Shown here: positions 11,180 through 22,445 of the stretch, one piece after another
Numbering within the stretch: the first letter of the stretch is position 1
Layout: each line of letters opens with the position of its first letter
NCBI GenBank assembly: GCA_944472135.2
Contig: OX235263.1
Location: 90,862,721 to 90,926,720, forward strand
DNA length: 64,000 bases
Reading direction: 5' to 3'
DNA from: Trichobilharzia regenti
Lineage: Eukaryota; Platyhelminthes; Trematoda; Strigeidida; Schistosomatidae
The notes under the pieces: generated by a model
The model's database searches: none
What the model was told of the DNA's origin: nothing
The model's input: only the letters and a program-made list of their open reading frames with translations
Translations under genes and position numbers: made by a program

Positions 11180-11790
11180 AGCTATTAACAAGAAAACGGA
11201 GCCAGGCGCTTTGTAGGTGCATCCAGTTAATGCTACTGCGGTATTTAAGTGTACATTAACCCATAGAGTCTCAGGCACGTTAGGTGTACTATCTTCTAGC
11301 TGTGATACAGTAGATGCATTCGGAAATTACATGAGACAACCCCTCCCTTACCACCTTCCCTGTCACACCGAAAATGTGTGTAGTCATCTAAGCTTATCTC
11401 TTCATCCAGGATGTTCGAATGACACCAAGATTCAGCATTTACAATTACAGGGTTTTTTTATATTACTTTGAGTGCTCTGAGCATCGGCAATTTATTTAGA
11501 ACAGGTCTAGCATTTATGAGGATTAGGTAAAGATGAGAGTTGAAATAGCATTTGAAGTATTTAAGTTCGTTAGTCAGCTCCGAATGTGGTTCAGCACCCA
11601 GTAGTTCTGCTGGACATGACGATCCTATGTTAAGAGGGTTTTCAGTATCATGCTCACCTATGCCTATCGAGTTGGTGTGTGCTGTTTTCAGAGAAGAATT
11701 AGAAGTTGGAATACTGGATTTGCTATAGGCTAGGGAACTTTTATTTTTAATTAGGCTAGAGAAGTAGGTAGGATTCTTTATTTGACCTCA
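11180..11790 (-). pseudogene. LINE-B endonuclease fragment
   Basis: On the minus strand, with stops and frameshifts, the segment resembles the endonuclease start of the LINE at 24685: VNAESWCHSNI parallels ITEAWCTSEI, and CDREGGKGGVVS parallels GDRRTGRGGGTL. It stops abruptly beside the ATT tail at 11165. It may be the inverted 5' part of the adjacent sense RT, or part of an antisense LINE that continues at 14280-15534. Confidence 0.65.
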
Positions 11791-11821
11791 ACTTGTGCAA
11801 GTGTCAAGTGTGATTATTGGA

Positions 11822-13385
11822 TACGGGTGCAATAGACCGTTCCTGCTTGAAGTCAAAAAGCAGTACTGGAACAGACGAAATACCATCTGTCATATACAAA
11901 AATGGTAGCACGGAAATGGCAGTCCTGTTACTTAGAATATTTATTCTGTCACTGGAAACTGGAACTTATACTAAAGTGTGGCAAACCACATACATATTAC
12001 CTAAGCACAAAGCAGGGGCCAAAACCAGTGCATGCAACTATAGACCTATTAATATAACACCGGTAATATCACGAATAATGGAGAAAGTGGTTAAAGACCA
12101 AGTGTCAGACAACTTACTAGAACATGAACTTATCAACTCATCACAACACGGATTCCTCTAAAAGAGATCATGTGCGACCTGTCACATAGACTTTTTCAAC
12201 GAAGTTACACGAAGCAGGGACGACAGAGAACTAGTAATTGTGCTTTATTTTGATATGACAAAAGCCTTCGATAGAGTCCCCCATAATCTGCTAGTCAGCA
12301 GGTTATGCTCACTAGGGATATGTGACCCTCTCCTGAGCTGGATAAAATCATTTCTCTGTAACAGGAATCAGATAACAAAAGTTGGCTCGATAATGTCAAG
12401 GCCTAAACCAGTAAGTAGTGGTGTAATCCAGGGAAGTGTATTAGGCCCACTCCTATTCATAATATATATAAACAGTATCTGTGAATGCTTTAGTGTTGGT
12501 AAACCAATACTATATGCAGATGACTTAAAAGTGACCTATAAATGCAAGAACACAGATCTCGGAATAACAGTAAACGCCATACAGCAAGAATTAGAAAAAA
12601 TGGATAGATGGTGTGACACCTGGCAACTCCAGTTTAATGTCGACAAATGTGGCTGGCTCTGCATAGGTTGCAACAATTTAGAACTTGACCTGACAATTCA
12701 AGGCCATGCACTCTTACGACTGGAATCTGTATTGGACCTAGGACTGAAATACTCACATGACTTATCATTTTCTGAACATATCTCCAAACAAGTGTCAAAG
12801 TCACGCAGACTTATCGGCTTTCTACTCAGGAACTTTTACAGAAATGAGTCCAGAATTCTGTTGTACAAGGTTTGTGTGCGTCCTTTATTTGATTACTGTT
12901 CATTCATGTATAGTAGTATACGCATAGAGGACAAATTGAAAGTCGAGGGAGTGCAGAGGTACTTCACGTCAAAATTACTCGGAACCGAAAATGGTGCGAA
13001 CTACTCCACTAGATGTGACACCCTAGGATTAGAAACACTATGGCTAAGACGCCTGAGACTAAACTTAACACTTTACTATAAGCTTCTAAACCACTTAGTT
13101 TTTACCTCTACTAATGGCATTCGACTTTCAGATGACAGTGGCTACAAACTAAGACACACTAAGGGTACAGTAGCTATCGAACAATGTAAAACAGCTACCA
13201 GGCAAAAGTTTTACTTGATTAGGTATGCACAGATATGGAATAAACTACCAATGGAAATGCGTCAAGCAGGTACATTGGCCTCATTCAAAAAAGTGCTTAA
13301 CGACAAACTACAAGAGTTTGCAAACGACAGTAGTCCTAGTTCCTATCTGAGAGCCTCCGAAATTATAGGTCCATTTAATGTATAA
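11822..13385 (+). pseudogene. CR1-like LINE-B reverse transcriptase
   Basis: A second CR1-like RT, clearly different from CR1-A. Visible motifs are CNYRPINITPVISRIMEK, KAFDRVPHNLL, VIQGSVLGPLLF and the catalytic box YADDLKVTYK near 12510. One frame runs from about 11817 to 13385 with a single nonsense TAA at 12159-12161. The start is truncated just before the RT core (SSTGTDEIPS parallels NTTGPDGISS). The C-terminal region aligns with the other LINEs over its full length. Confidence 0.88.
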
Positions 13386-14266
13386 GCTTAAATACTACAC
13401 CTGTTGTTTTTTGCCTATATTTATAATTTTAGATAAAACATTAACGATTAAGATACTTACCCTCAAACAGACAAGAAGTTTCGTTTGTAAAACTTCTACC
13501 CAACACAATAAGTGGAATAAAACGGACATAAACCGACAACATGAAAAAGATATAACTCACCACAACATCACATGGACAGATGTACGCTCGTCGGGCATCA
13601 TATATACCTCACCAACTACAACCCAACTTTCCTAAGATAATGTGATGAACTTATATCCGTAATGTTGCTGAGCAGTTAATATCCACAACTCCTGTCGGAA
13701 CAACTAAAATTCAAAAACCCTCCTCATGAGAAGTAAATACCCACAAGCAGTAGAAATCCATTAATTAATGCGTCCAAAGCTTATGTATTTTGCTCCCAAC
13801 AATGACATTGCAGATCAAATGAGATAAGCAAATCACTGATTTCCAAATAACACATCAATGAACTATAATTCAAGGATTCTGCACACAACGAAATTGTGTA
13901 TGAAAATTGACTTCAAGCTTTATTTTTTTCCCAGGCACTTATAACCCATCCACCAAAGACCTGGTTTTTTTGTTAATGCGAAGACAATACTTCTGTATTT
14001 CCTGATGTGTTGCACTCACTGACAATCTAGCGGATTTTTCCAACTATGCACAGAAACGATTGTACATAAGTGAAAAGGATGTTTTATACTATTGGGATTA
14101 ACATTTATCAAGTGTATGTATAATCTCCAGTGTACATGTTAAACATATTTTGCTATCGACTGTAAATTGTGACTGAATAATATGGTCCTATTTCTGTAAC
14201 AATTTGATGATGCCTGTAAACTGGCGTCCCTCATGTACTGCATCATGAGAATAAATTTATTTATTT
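13386..14266 (+). other. LINE-B 3' UTR and tail
   Basis: AT-rich sequence after the RT stop. It ends in AATAAATTTATTTATTTA near 14250-14266, resembling the CR1-A terminus but with an ATTT repeat. No gene is seen. Confidence 0.65.
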
Positions 14267-14279
14267 ATATTTCATGCAT

Positions 14280-15534
14280 TGAGGGAGCCAGCGCTAGTGC
14301 TTTAGTAGTGTTATCATCCCTACCAGCTGTTTCTCGACGCTAACAGGGATGCAGTGGATAAAAGTTGATTGGATCCTTGTGATGACCATGGCTTATTAAT
14401 CCACCTATTGTTTTATGCTAGTTGTGTGCTTGTGTGAGTTTCGTGTGTACTGCATTGTGGGTTAGTTCCCAGCAGACTTGTACCATATATCCGATGAAAA
14501 TTTATTTATGTGCCATACTCTGAAGACCCTGATTTGTTGTTAGCCAAGTTCTGACTATTGCCACTTGTACTATTGAGAGTGGCATTGTTGTGACTTTGGT
14601 TATTAGTGCGTGCCATGGTGCAATTTCGCACGTTGTGAGTGCTAATACCATTGACTGTGGGGAGTGTCTGCCTACCTAGGCTTCCACAGTTTTTGTTGGC
14701 ATGATTTGGGGTCATGTTTTCCTCATCTTTACCAATGGAGTTATGGCTAGGAAGGCTTTACCTTTTTTCTGGGGTTATTTAGTGACATGTTAGAATCTAC
14801 GGTGATAGGAGGCATGGTTTTATTAGTTATTTGGTTACAGTCTAGTGGCTTTTCGGCTTGTGCTGCACTCTGAGAGGATAATTCTGTGTGTTTTGAGAGG
14901 GGTGGTGCGGTGGGTTCTACTGTATTTCTCAAAGGATTGGGTATAATGGCTGCTTGCAATGTCCTATCACTTATATCACAATTAGGCTTAGCGAGATAAT
15001 TGTATGCGCGCCTTTCTATGACTGTTTTGTCCACCGAGACCTTTATTAGTTTGTGGTTTCTGGCTTGCGATAAGGTGTGTTGGGAGTGGATGAATTTTCT
15101 GGTCTCTGTCGGTGTTTTGAACCGAAAACGAATAGGATAAAACTTCTCGTGTTGACTCTTCTTCAGCGTATAGCACTCAGTCTTGGAGTTAGTCATTTTC
15201 GCATCACTAAGTAAGATGCGCTGTACCTTTTTTAGTGCCTCATTGTCCGGAACGTTGTAGACAATAGCATTCAGTTTTGCGTCGAGTCGTTTTGTTACTT
15301 CTGTAGTAACAAAGTTAGTGAGGTTATCTACCTTAGTTACCGATTGTGAAGTTTGTTAAGGTTTACAGTTTTCATGAGGATAGTAAGAGGTGTCAGTTCA
15401 CAGACCTGGTATCTGATATGGCTGATGTGATCTGATAATTTAGATAACTCGGTATTGGTTTCAATATTTCCAGCATTTACTGGCTTATTGTTTTTTATTT
15501 CCTTTAACTCAGCCTCAAGTTCTCCTATAGACAA
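14280..15534 (-). pseudogene. LINE ORF1-like protein remnant
   Basis: Minus-strand fragments in order: a short charged helix (GELEAELKEIKN), then an RNA-binding-like domain. NAIVYNVPDNEAL, FYPIRFRFKTPTE and KVSVDKTVIERRAYNYL follow the pattern of RRM-type ORF1 domains in CR1/Jockey-like LINEs (short beta strands, a variable helix, a D-K/R-T-xxER signature). A Ser/Asn/Thr-rich tail extends to about 14506, and sequence to 14280 has no clear coding. It is broken by frameshifts. ORF1 proteins bind element RNA. The right edge abuts an LTR at 15536. Confidence 0.6.
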
Positions 15535-15535
15535 C

Positions 15536-15904
15536 TGTCGTTGTTGTTGGAGATTAGATGATCACTTCATGGTTGTTTGTTCAAACTCAACTTCCCAATG
15601 TTTTTCGCGGTGTCATCAATCCACCACTCATCGTCTCATCGGTCACTGATCAGAAGAAAGATTAAAAAACTATCAGAAGTAATATCGTGATGAATTGTTG
15701 TAACATTTGTCTTTAGACCTTACTCTGTAATAACAGTATTGTTGGTTATATGTTGGTGTTAGATTAAAGAATTCTTGAGTTGCCAAACAGTGTTTTGGTT
15801 TCTGCGTCGGTTAATACTAAGCGTTTCTAAAAATCTTTGAGGGATGACGTGAGGCCCAGCGTAGCAAGAGCTGGACATTGACGGTTTATGAGACTTGACT
15901 AACA
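15536..15904 (+). repeat. Pao-B type LTR
   Basis: About 369 bp, diverged from the Pao-A LTR but alignable along its length: a start resembling TGT...TTGGAGATTAGA, a shared core ACTCATCGTCTCATCGGTCACTG, and the end TTGACTAACA. It precedes a gag of the B subfamily in the same orientation. Confidence 0.72.
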
Positions 15905-16011
15905 GTTTCTGATTGTATTTGGTTAGATTCCGTTCGTCTTTCCTGGTGCTTGCCAGTCTTCTTTGGACAAGTATTATCTGGAACATTTCCAGATTTTTTT
16001 CAAGTTCAGTG

Positions 16012-16543
16012 ATGCCTGCGTCAAAGAGGGGACAAAGCGTCTTGGAAACAAACAGGAAGGTAAGTCACGTTGACTTGTCTGGTATTTGTAACGATGAGTC
16101 TGATGTTAAGCATGACAGGGGTGATGTTAATTTTTCGCCCTCTAGGAATAATAGGAATATTAAGCTTCCTAAATTAGAACCTCGGTTTCTCGACAGAAAC
16201 ACAGCTGAATATTTACAGTTTGTATACGGGTTTCATGTCATGTTGAGTAGTATTTTATTAAATGATGAAATGAAGTTGATGTATTTGATGAGGTACTGCA
16301 CTGGTGTTGCTTCAAGTGCTATACAGCCATTCAGTACTATACAGTTCATGTCCCCAAACGAAGGATATACTGAGGCGATGCATATCCTGCGCCAAAGATT
16401 CGGAAGACCTTCGACGATCGTAAGGAATGTATTCGAGGCTGTTAAAGGTAATGGTAGCCAAATACAAGATGAATACAAGGCACCCACTGAGTTTTCGGAT
16501 AATCTGATGACTTACAAGAATACGTTGATTTCGATGAATTGCA
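16012..16543 (+). pseudogene. gag: Pao-B gag, N-terminal part
   Basis: ATG at 16012 opens MPASKRGQSVLETNRKVSH, parallel to the Pao-A gag start. The capsid-like region follows (IKLPKLEPRF, MKLMYLMRYCTG, GYTEAMHILRQRFGRP). The frame stops being gag after ISMNCM, where the sequence switches to antisense Pao-A gag. Subfamily B differs from A at many residues and is the type found in the tandem units at 30485 and 34470. Confidence 0.8.
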
Positions 16544-16558
16544 TGATTGCATTTTGCT

Positions 16559-17297
16559 CTAAGACTGCTCTATTCGTGGGTTGAGATGTAATAGACTGGC
16601 AAACTTGCACATAGATTGATTGACGCTATCGTTCACCAGTTTCAGAATCTCATCGAACTTTGACTCGATACCCTCATCCTCCATACGGGAGCTTATCTTC
16701 ACCCACTTCCTTTGCAGTCGAGTAGGTAGGCGTCTTGCTATTACTTCTAGTATAAAACTCGAGTTGAGGTCACTCATGCGATTCATCGAAATCATTGCAT
16801 TCTTGTAAATTAGCAAATTATCTAAAAACTCAGTGAGTGCCTGGGAGTCATCCTGTAATTGACCACCATTACCCTTAACAGCCTCGAATAATTTCCCTGC
16901 AATCATCGAAGGTCTTCCAAACCTTTGACGTAATATGCTCATAGCCTCGTAGTAGCCATCTTTTGGCTTCATATACTTACAGCACTGTATAGCTCTTGCA
17001 GCATCTCCAGTGCAATATCTCATCAAATACATTAACTTCAATTCATCACTTAATGGAAAACTATTCAGCATGATCTCAAACTCCTTTACAAATTGTAAAT
17101 AATCAGCTGGGTTTCCATCAAAACACCGTGGTTCTAATTTAGGGAGTTTGATGTTCCTATTATCCCTGAACGGCGAAACAGTAACATCAACCATATCATG
17201 CTTAACATCAGACACATCGTTACATTTAACAGACAAGTCACCATGACACTTTCCTGTTTGCATCCAAGACACTCTGTCCCTTCTTTGACCCAGGCAT
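16559..17297 (-). pseudogene. gag: Pao-A gag N-terminal part in left arm
   Basis: Minus-strand copy of the first 240 or so codons of Pao-A gag. It carries the same 2-bp deletion near codon 15 as the copy at 10464. The last residues before 16559 diverge (SMCKFASLLHLNPR against SMSKFSSILNLTLR), suggesting a patch from another subfamily at the inversion boundary. Confidence 0.8.
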
Positions 17298-17442
17298 TGT
17301 TGAACTTGACCCAATTCCAAAACAGTTCCAGATGTTGCTTGTTCAAAGAGGACTTGACCGGCACCAGGAAAGATGAACGGTGACTATCCAAACTTTCACC
17401 AGCGGTCCAAAACCGTCGACAACTGACTTCACCATCAGAAAC

Positions 17443-17803
17443 TGTCAGTCACGTCTCGTAAACCATTAATGCCCAGCTCTTGCTACGCTCAGGCTCACGC
17501 TGTTCCTTGAAGTTTTTCAGAAACGCTTAGTAATAACGGACGCAAAAACCAAAACACCGATTGGCCGCTTGATATTTCTTTATTGTTACACCAACATATA
17601 AAAAGAATAAGTGAACTAAGATCTGAAAACAAATATTACAATAATAAATCACAAGATTACTTCTGATGGTTTACTGCTGACTTCTTTGTGAACAGCGACC
17701 GATGAGACGATGACTGTCGTATTGATGCCTCCGCGAAAATTGGGGAAGTTGATTTTAAGCAAACAACCAAGAATTAATCGTTCAATCTTCAACTCCATTG
17801 ACA
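17443..17803 (-). repeat. Pao-A LTR in left arm
   Basis: 361 bp. It shares with the LTR at 19971 the variant GATTAATTC where the other Pao-A LTRs have GATCAATTC, supporting that the two are arm copies of one LTR. Confidence 0.88.
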
Positions 17804-18039
17804 GGGACGTTTGTCATAACGCCTAGAAAACTTTCCAACTTGGGCAGTTACATTCCACTGGTGCTTCACAGAGTGTGAACTGTCAGACTGAGGAGTAACT
17901 GACTTATAAGGCAATGGTTGGATCACCAGTGGGATGGGTTTTGATGGTTTCGGTGTCTTGACTTTTGCGTCAGTGTGAAAACGATGTATTTCAACATTAT
18001 TTCCCGGTGACTCATCTATGTCCAAAAAGTAGAGTTCGA

Positions 18040-18742
18040 AAATGATGAAGTCGATCATACAAAGGCAGTAAAGTGGATATCTGTGTCAATGGTCATGATA
18101 GGTCACATTCGTCTTTGGCTGATCATGATGAGATGAGCGGAATGCCTACTTCTACTGAGCTGAACAAAGGTTCTGTACTACCTGAACTTGAAGTAGAATT
18201 AAGAGCAGATGCGGTGATAGAAGGTATAGATGATCATGAGACCCTCAGTGTATATGATCAGCGTGTTGCCCACCTATCGACGGATGTTAAGGCTGAACTG
18301 GGGCTGCTCATAAAATATAGCAGTGGGGGTAATTCTATGGTAAGACAACCTTCTAAAGGTCGAACAACAACAGCTTCTGATGCACCGCTAAGTTCATCAA
18401 CTGGTATCAGTCAGACGTCGTCGGTGTTGTCATCCGCGGTGAAAGGGAGTTCCGTGAACTCAGTGTCTTATGCATTGACTATGCTAGTATCGGTCCGTTT
18501 GAAAAGACGAAAGATGTTGGTCAGTTTACTGAGGATGAGCCAACTGTGTATGGGAGGGTAATTGTCAAATTGGCTTGCTTGAATAAAGGCCTTTCAAGTT
18601 TCAAGGTACTATTTGAATGTTATTATCTTTGGTGTAAATTACTCTGTGCCTTCGCTTGGTTGGTCAGATACGTCGTATGTTTGTTAGTCATCTACATTCC
18701 ACGACACAATAACATGGGCGTGTCAACATTCAGAGTTGAGGA
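18040..18742 (+). pseudogene. gag: Pao-B gag C-terminal tail, left arm
   Basis: Aligns with residues of Pao-A gag from EFENDELD to the hydrophobic segment: GMPTSTELNKGSVLPELEV, YDQRVAHLS, then SSFKVLFECYYLWCKLL and AWLVRYVVCLLVIYI. A frameshift near 18470 separates the two halves. The upstream half of this gag is not adjacent; a Pao-A LTR and a 225-bp segment intervene. Confidence 0.75.
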
Positions 18743-18847
18743 TAAAGATGATACAGTTACATTAATTGGAACCCACTTAATTACCTTACACAAACATATG
18801 TGCAATCAATACATCAAATGTGGATTCTGCTCTGTCGAACTACCCTT

Positions 18848-19082
18848 AAAGAACCGTAGGACTTACAGCAGTACGTCTACATTCCTTTTCAGGTTGATGG
18901 TACAAGTGGAGGTCGTCCGAACACAAACAAAATTACTAACAGATAGATGGGAGATGATACCAATTCAGTAAATGCAATATGAACACATGTACAAAATCAC
19001 ACACCAAGCACGTTGGGCTGCTCATTGATGCGCTACCCTTTGAAGAATTGTAGGACTTACAGCAGTGCGCCTACAACCCTTC
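18848..19082 (-). other. Two Pao-B hairpin repeats in the spacer
   Basis: Minus-strand hairpins at 19082-19042 and 18888-18848, equivalent to the first two hairpins after Pao-A gag. The first pairs at all 13 positions counting G-U pairs. The second has two mismatches, but its first pair has changed from G-C to A-U by substitutions in both arms. Confidence 0.7.
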
Positions 19083-19109
19083 TTAGGTTGACGCCCTAGG
19101 TTGGAAAAT

Positions 19110-19745
19110 CAATACCAAGCATATAAACAGAGTAATTTACACCAAAGATAATAACATTCAAATAGTATCTTGAAACTTGAAAGGCCTTTATTCAAGCAAG
19201 CCAATTTGACAATTACCCTCCCATACACAGTTGGCTCATCCTCAGTAAACTGACCAACATCTTTCGTCTTTTCAAACGGACCGATACTAGCATAGTCAAT
19301 GCATAAGACACTGAGTTCACGGAACTCCCTTTCACCGCGGATGACAACACCGACGACGTCTGACTGATACCAGTTGATGAACTTAGCGGTGCATCAGAAG
19401 CTGTTGTTGTTCGACCTTTAGAAGGTTGTCTTACCATAGAATTACCCCCACTGCTATATTTTATGAGCAGCCCCAGTTCAGCCTTAACATCCGTCGATAG
19501 GTGGGCAACACGCTGATCATATACACTGAGGGTCTCATGATCATCTATACCTTCTATCACCGCATCTGCTCTTAATTCTACTTCAAGTTCAGGTAGTACA
19601 GAACCTTTGTTCAGCTCAGTAGAAGTAGGCATTCCGCTCATCTCATCATGATCAGCCAAAGACGAATGTGACCTATCATGACCATTGACACAGATATCCA
19701 CTTTACTGCCTTTGTATGATCGACTTCATCATTTTCGAACTCTAC
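19110..19745 (-). pseudogene. gag: Pao-B gag C-terminal tail, right arm
   Basis: Reverse-complement partner of 18040-18742. The 162-residue core (19213-19701) is identical to the left-arm core. Its upstream end is at EFENDEVD, beside the segment at 19746. The N-terminal half of a B-type gag on the same strand ends at the matching position in the tandem unit at 30485. Confidence 0.75.
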
Positions 19746-19970
19746 TTTTTGGACATAGATGAGTCACCGGGAAATAATGTTGAAATACATCGTTTTCACA
19801 CTGACGCAAAAGTCAAGACACCGAAACCATCAAAACCCATCCCACTGGTGATCCAACCATTGCCTTATAAGTCAGTTACTCCTCAGTCTGACAGTTCACA
19901 CTCTGTGAAGCACCAGTGGAATGTAACTGCCCAAGTTGGAAAGTTTTCTAGGCGTTATGACAAACGTCCC
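19746..19970 (+). other. Unassigned segment, possible LINE ORF1 piece
   Basis: Open on the plus strand and rich in Lys and Pro (KVKTPKPSKPIPLVIQ); its mirror copy is at 17804-18028. Without Pao-A copy 2 it would be contiguous with 23947 onward, where the CR1-A copy 2 ORF1 remnant starts. I infer it may be the 5' part of that LINE. No family was recognised from the residues alone. Confidence 0.4.
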
Positions 19971-20331
19971 TGTCAATGGAGTTGAAGATTGAACGATTAA
20001 TTCTTGGTTGTTTGCTTAAAATCAACTTCCCCAATTTTCGCGGAGGCATCAATACGACAGTCATCGTCTCATCGGTCGCTGTTCACAAAGAAGTCAGCAG
20101 TAAACCATCAGAAGTAATCTTGTGATTTATTATTGTAATATTTGTTTTCAGATCTTAGTTCACTTATTCTTTTTATATGTTGGTGTAACAATAAAGAAAT
20201 ATCAAGCGGCCAATCGGTGTTTTGGTTTTTGCGTCCGTTATTACTAAGCGTTTCTGAAAAACTTCAAGGAACAGCGTGAGCCTGAGCGTAGCAAGAGCTG
20301 GGCATTAATGGTTTACGAGACGTGACTGACA
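19971..20331 (+). repeat. 5' LTR of Pao-A copy 2
   Basis: TGTCAATGGAG to GTGACTGACA, 361 bp, with AATAAA at 20190-20195. The leader to gag is 20332-20476. Confidence 0.9.
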
Positions 20332-20476
20332 GTTTCTGATGGTGAAGTCAGTTGTCGACGGTTTTGGACCGCTGGTGAAAGTTTGGATAGTCACCGTTCA
20401 TCTTTCCTGGTGCCGGTCAAGTCCTCTTTGAACAAGCAACATCTGGAACTGTTTTGGAATTGGGTCAAGTTCAACA

Positions 20477-22432
20477 ATGCCTGGGTCAAAGAAGGGACAG
20501 AGTGTCTTGGATGCAAACAGGAAAGTAAGTCATGGTGACTTGTCTGTTAAATGTAACGATGTATCTGATGTTAAGCATGATATGGTTGATGTTACTGTTT
20601 CGCCGTTCAGGGATAATAGGAACATCAAACTCCCTAAATTAGAACCACGGTGTTTTGATGGAAACCCAGCTGATTATTTACAATTTGTAAAGGAGTTTGA
20701 GATCATGCTGAATAGTTTTCCATTAAGTGATGAATTGAAGTTAATGTATTTGATGAGATATTGCACTGGAGATGCTGCAAGAGCTATACAGTGCTGTAAG
20801 TTTATGAAGCCAAAAGATGGCTACTACGAGGCTATGAGCATATTACGTCAAAGGTTTGGAAGACCTTCGATGATTGCAGGGAAATTATTCGAGGCTGTTA
20901 AGGGTAATGGTGGTCAATTACAGGATGACTCCCAGGCACTCACTGAGTTTTTAGATAATTTGCTAATTTACAAGAATGCAATGATTTCGATGAATCGCAT
21001 GAGTGACCTCAACTCGAGTTTTATACTAGAAGTAATAGCAAGACGCCTACCTACTCGACTGCAAAGGAAGTGGGTGAAGATAAGCTCCCGTATGGAGGAT
21101 GAGGGTATCGAGCCAAAGTTCGATGAGATTCTGAAACTGGTGAACGATAGCGTCAATCAATCGATGAGCAAGTTTTCCAGTATATTGAATCTCACCCTTA
21201 GAATAGGGCAGTCTGAGGGTAAAACGCACTCATTGATGACGAATAGGCCTCAGAGAGGTGGATATCGAGAAGGCTCCATGATGTCTAGTAATGCATATGG
21301 ATCTAGTGAATGTAACAGGTTTCGTAGTACATCCTCAACAGATAAGTTACAAGATGCAAGACAAACACGGTTGTGTTTTACACGTTCGCAAGTGGTGCAT
21401 ACAGAAGTGAACTGTGAACCAGTGAGCAAGTTCAGTGATAAGCTAAATGTAAACTCCAGGCATGACTCCGAATTGTGTGACGATAACGGTTTGGTCAGGA
21501 AGTCTGTAGTTGCAACTGGTAAGCCATTGTTGAATAGAGTGTCACAGAATAGAGTTACTGCTTCAGAGTGCAGTTCTGACTCCAAAAGTTTACAAAGTAT
21601 AACTAGTCAGAGTGAAGATATAAAACCTTTAATGATTTGTGAGGAGGAACCAAAATTGTCTACTTCTGTTATTAAAGAGTTTGAAAATGATGAACTTGAC
21701 GGTAAATTGAATATTTGTGTTAATGATCATGATAGTGCAGATTTCTCTTTGGTTGATCATAATGAAATGGAGGGAATGCCTACTACCGCTAAGTTAAATA
21801 AAGGTTCTGTACAACTACAACGTGAAGTAGAATTGAACGCAGATGCAGTTCCAGAAGGTGTGCATACTTGTGAGACAGTCAGTGTGATTGATCAGCGTGT
21901 AGCCCTCCTATCATCAGATGATAGTGCTAAACCCGAACTAGTAGTGAAAGACAGCAGTGGTGGTAATCTTGCAGTTGGACAACTATCTGAAAGCCGAAAA
22001 AGAACAGCTTCTGATCCACCGCTAAGTTCATCACCTTGTGTCACTCAATCATCGTTGGTGTTTTTATCCACAATGAAACGGACGTCCATGAACTCACGTG
22101 CCTTATGCAATGACTATGATAGTATCAGTCCATTTGAAAAGACGAAAGATATTGCTCAGTTTAGTGAGAATAAGCCAAGTGTAAACGAGAGAGTAATTGT
22201 TAAATTGACTTGCATGAACCAAGGCATTTCTAGTTTCAAGTTACTATTTGAATGCTATTATCTTTGGTGTAAATTACTCTGTTTCTACACTTGGTTGATG
22301 AGATATGTCGTGTGTTTGTTGGTCATCTATATTCTACGATACAATGACATGGGCGTGTTGCCGTTCAGAATTGAGGATATAGCTCATAGAAGGAAGTTAG
22401 CAAATGAACTCTGCGACGATTTTCCAACCTAG
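20477..22432 (+). CDS. gag: Gag-like protein with C-terminal hydrophobic segment
   Basis: 651 codons from ATG at 20477 to TAG at 22430-22432. Residues about 50-230 resemble the gag-type domain found in BEL/Pao elements (DUF1759-like): KLPKLEPRCFDGNPADYLQF, MYLMRYCTGDAARAIQ, YYEAMSILRQRFGRP and SFILEVIARRLPTRLQRKW. The middle is Ser-rich, with no zinc knuckle. Residues about 594-622 form a strongly hydrophobic Tyr/Leu/Cys-rich stretch, followed by VLPFRIEDIAHRRKLANEL. This tail may be a relic of the BEL/Pao pre-integrase region (W-K-L-L, A-W-L-x-R-Y, then an EI..A helix), left by an internal deletion of pol; a membrane segment is the alternative. Gag would form the RNA-containing particle. Confidence 0.8.
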   Translation: MPGSKKGQSVLDANRKVSHGDLSVKCNDVSDVKHDMVDVTVSPFRDNRNIKLPKLEPRCFDGNPADYLQFVKEFEIMLNSFPLSDELKLMYLMRYCTGDAARAIQCCKFMKPKDGYYEAMSILRQRFGRPSMIAGKLFEAVKGNGGQLQDDSQALTEFLDNLLIYKNAMISMNRMSDLNSSFILEVIARRLPTRLQRKWVKISSRMEDEGIEPKFDEILKLVNDSVNQSMSKFSSILNLTLRIGQSEGKTHSLMTNRPQRGGYREGSMMSSNAYGSSECNRFRSTSSTDKLQDARQTRLCFTRSQVVHTEVNCEPVSKFSDKLNVNSRHDSELCDDNGLVRKSVVATGKPLLNRVSQNRVTASECSSDSKSLQSITSQSEDIKPLMICEEEPKLSTSVIKEFENDELDGKLNICVNDHDSADFSLVDHNEMEGMPTTAKLNKGSVQLQREVELNADAVPEGVHTCETVSVIDQRVALLSSDDSAKPELVVKDSSGGNLAVGQLSESRKRTASDPPLSSSPCVTQSSLVFLSTMKRTSMNSRALCNDYDSISPFEKTKDIAQFSENKPSVNERVIVKLTCMNQGISSFKLLFECYYLWCKLLCFYTWLMRYVVCLLVIYILRYNDMGVLPFRIEDIAHRRKLANELCDDFPT

Positions 22433-22445
22433 GGCGTCAACGTGA

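Larger units (their letters stand above)
16559..21190. repeat. Large fold-back inverted repeat
   Basis: The left arm (about 16559-18640) is the reverse complement of the right arm (about 19110-21190), around a spacer of roughly 470 bp. The arms contain, from outside inward, Pao-A gag N-terminus, Pao-A LTR, a 225-bp segment and the Pao-B gag tail. Open frames of 162 and 89 residues are identical in the two arms, so divergence is very low. The left arm also carries the mirrored GTCCC flank of the Pao-A LTR (17804-17808), so the Pao-A junction was copied. Confidence 0.85.

Noticed and set aside
22255..22345. Hydrophobic tail as an envelope-type protein
   Set aside because: There is no signal peptide, no separate frame, no fusion or surface domain; it is the end of gag.
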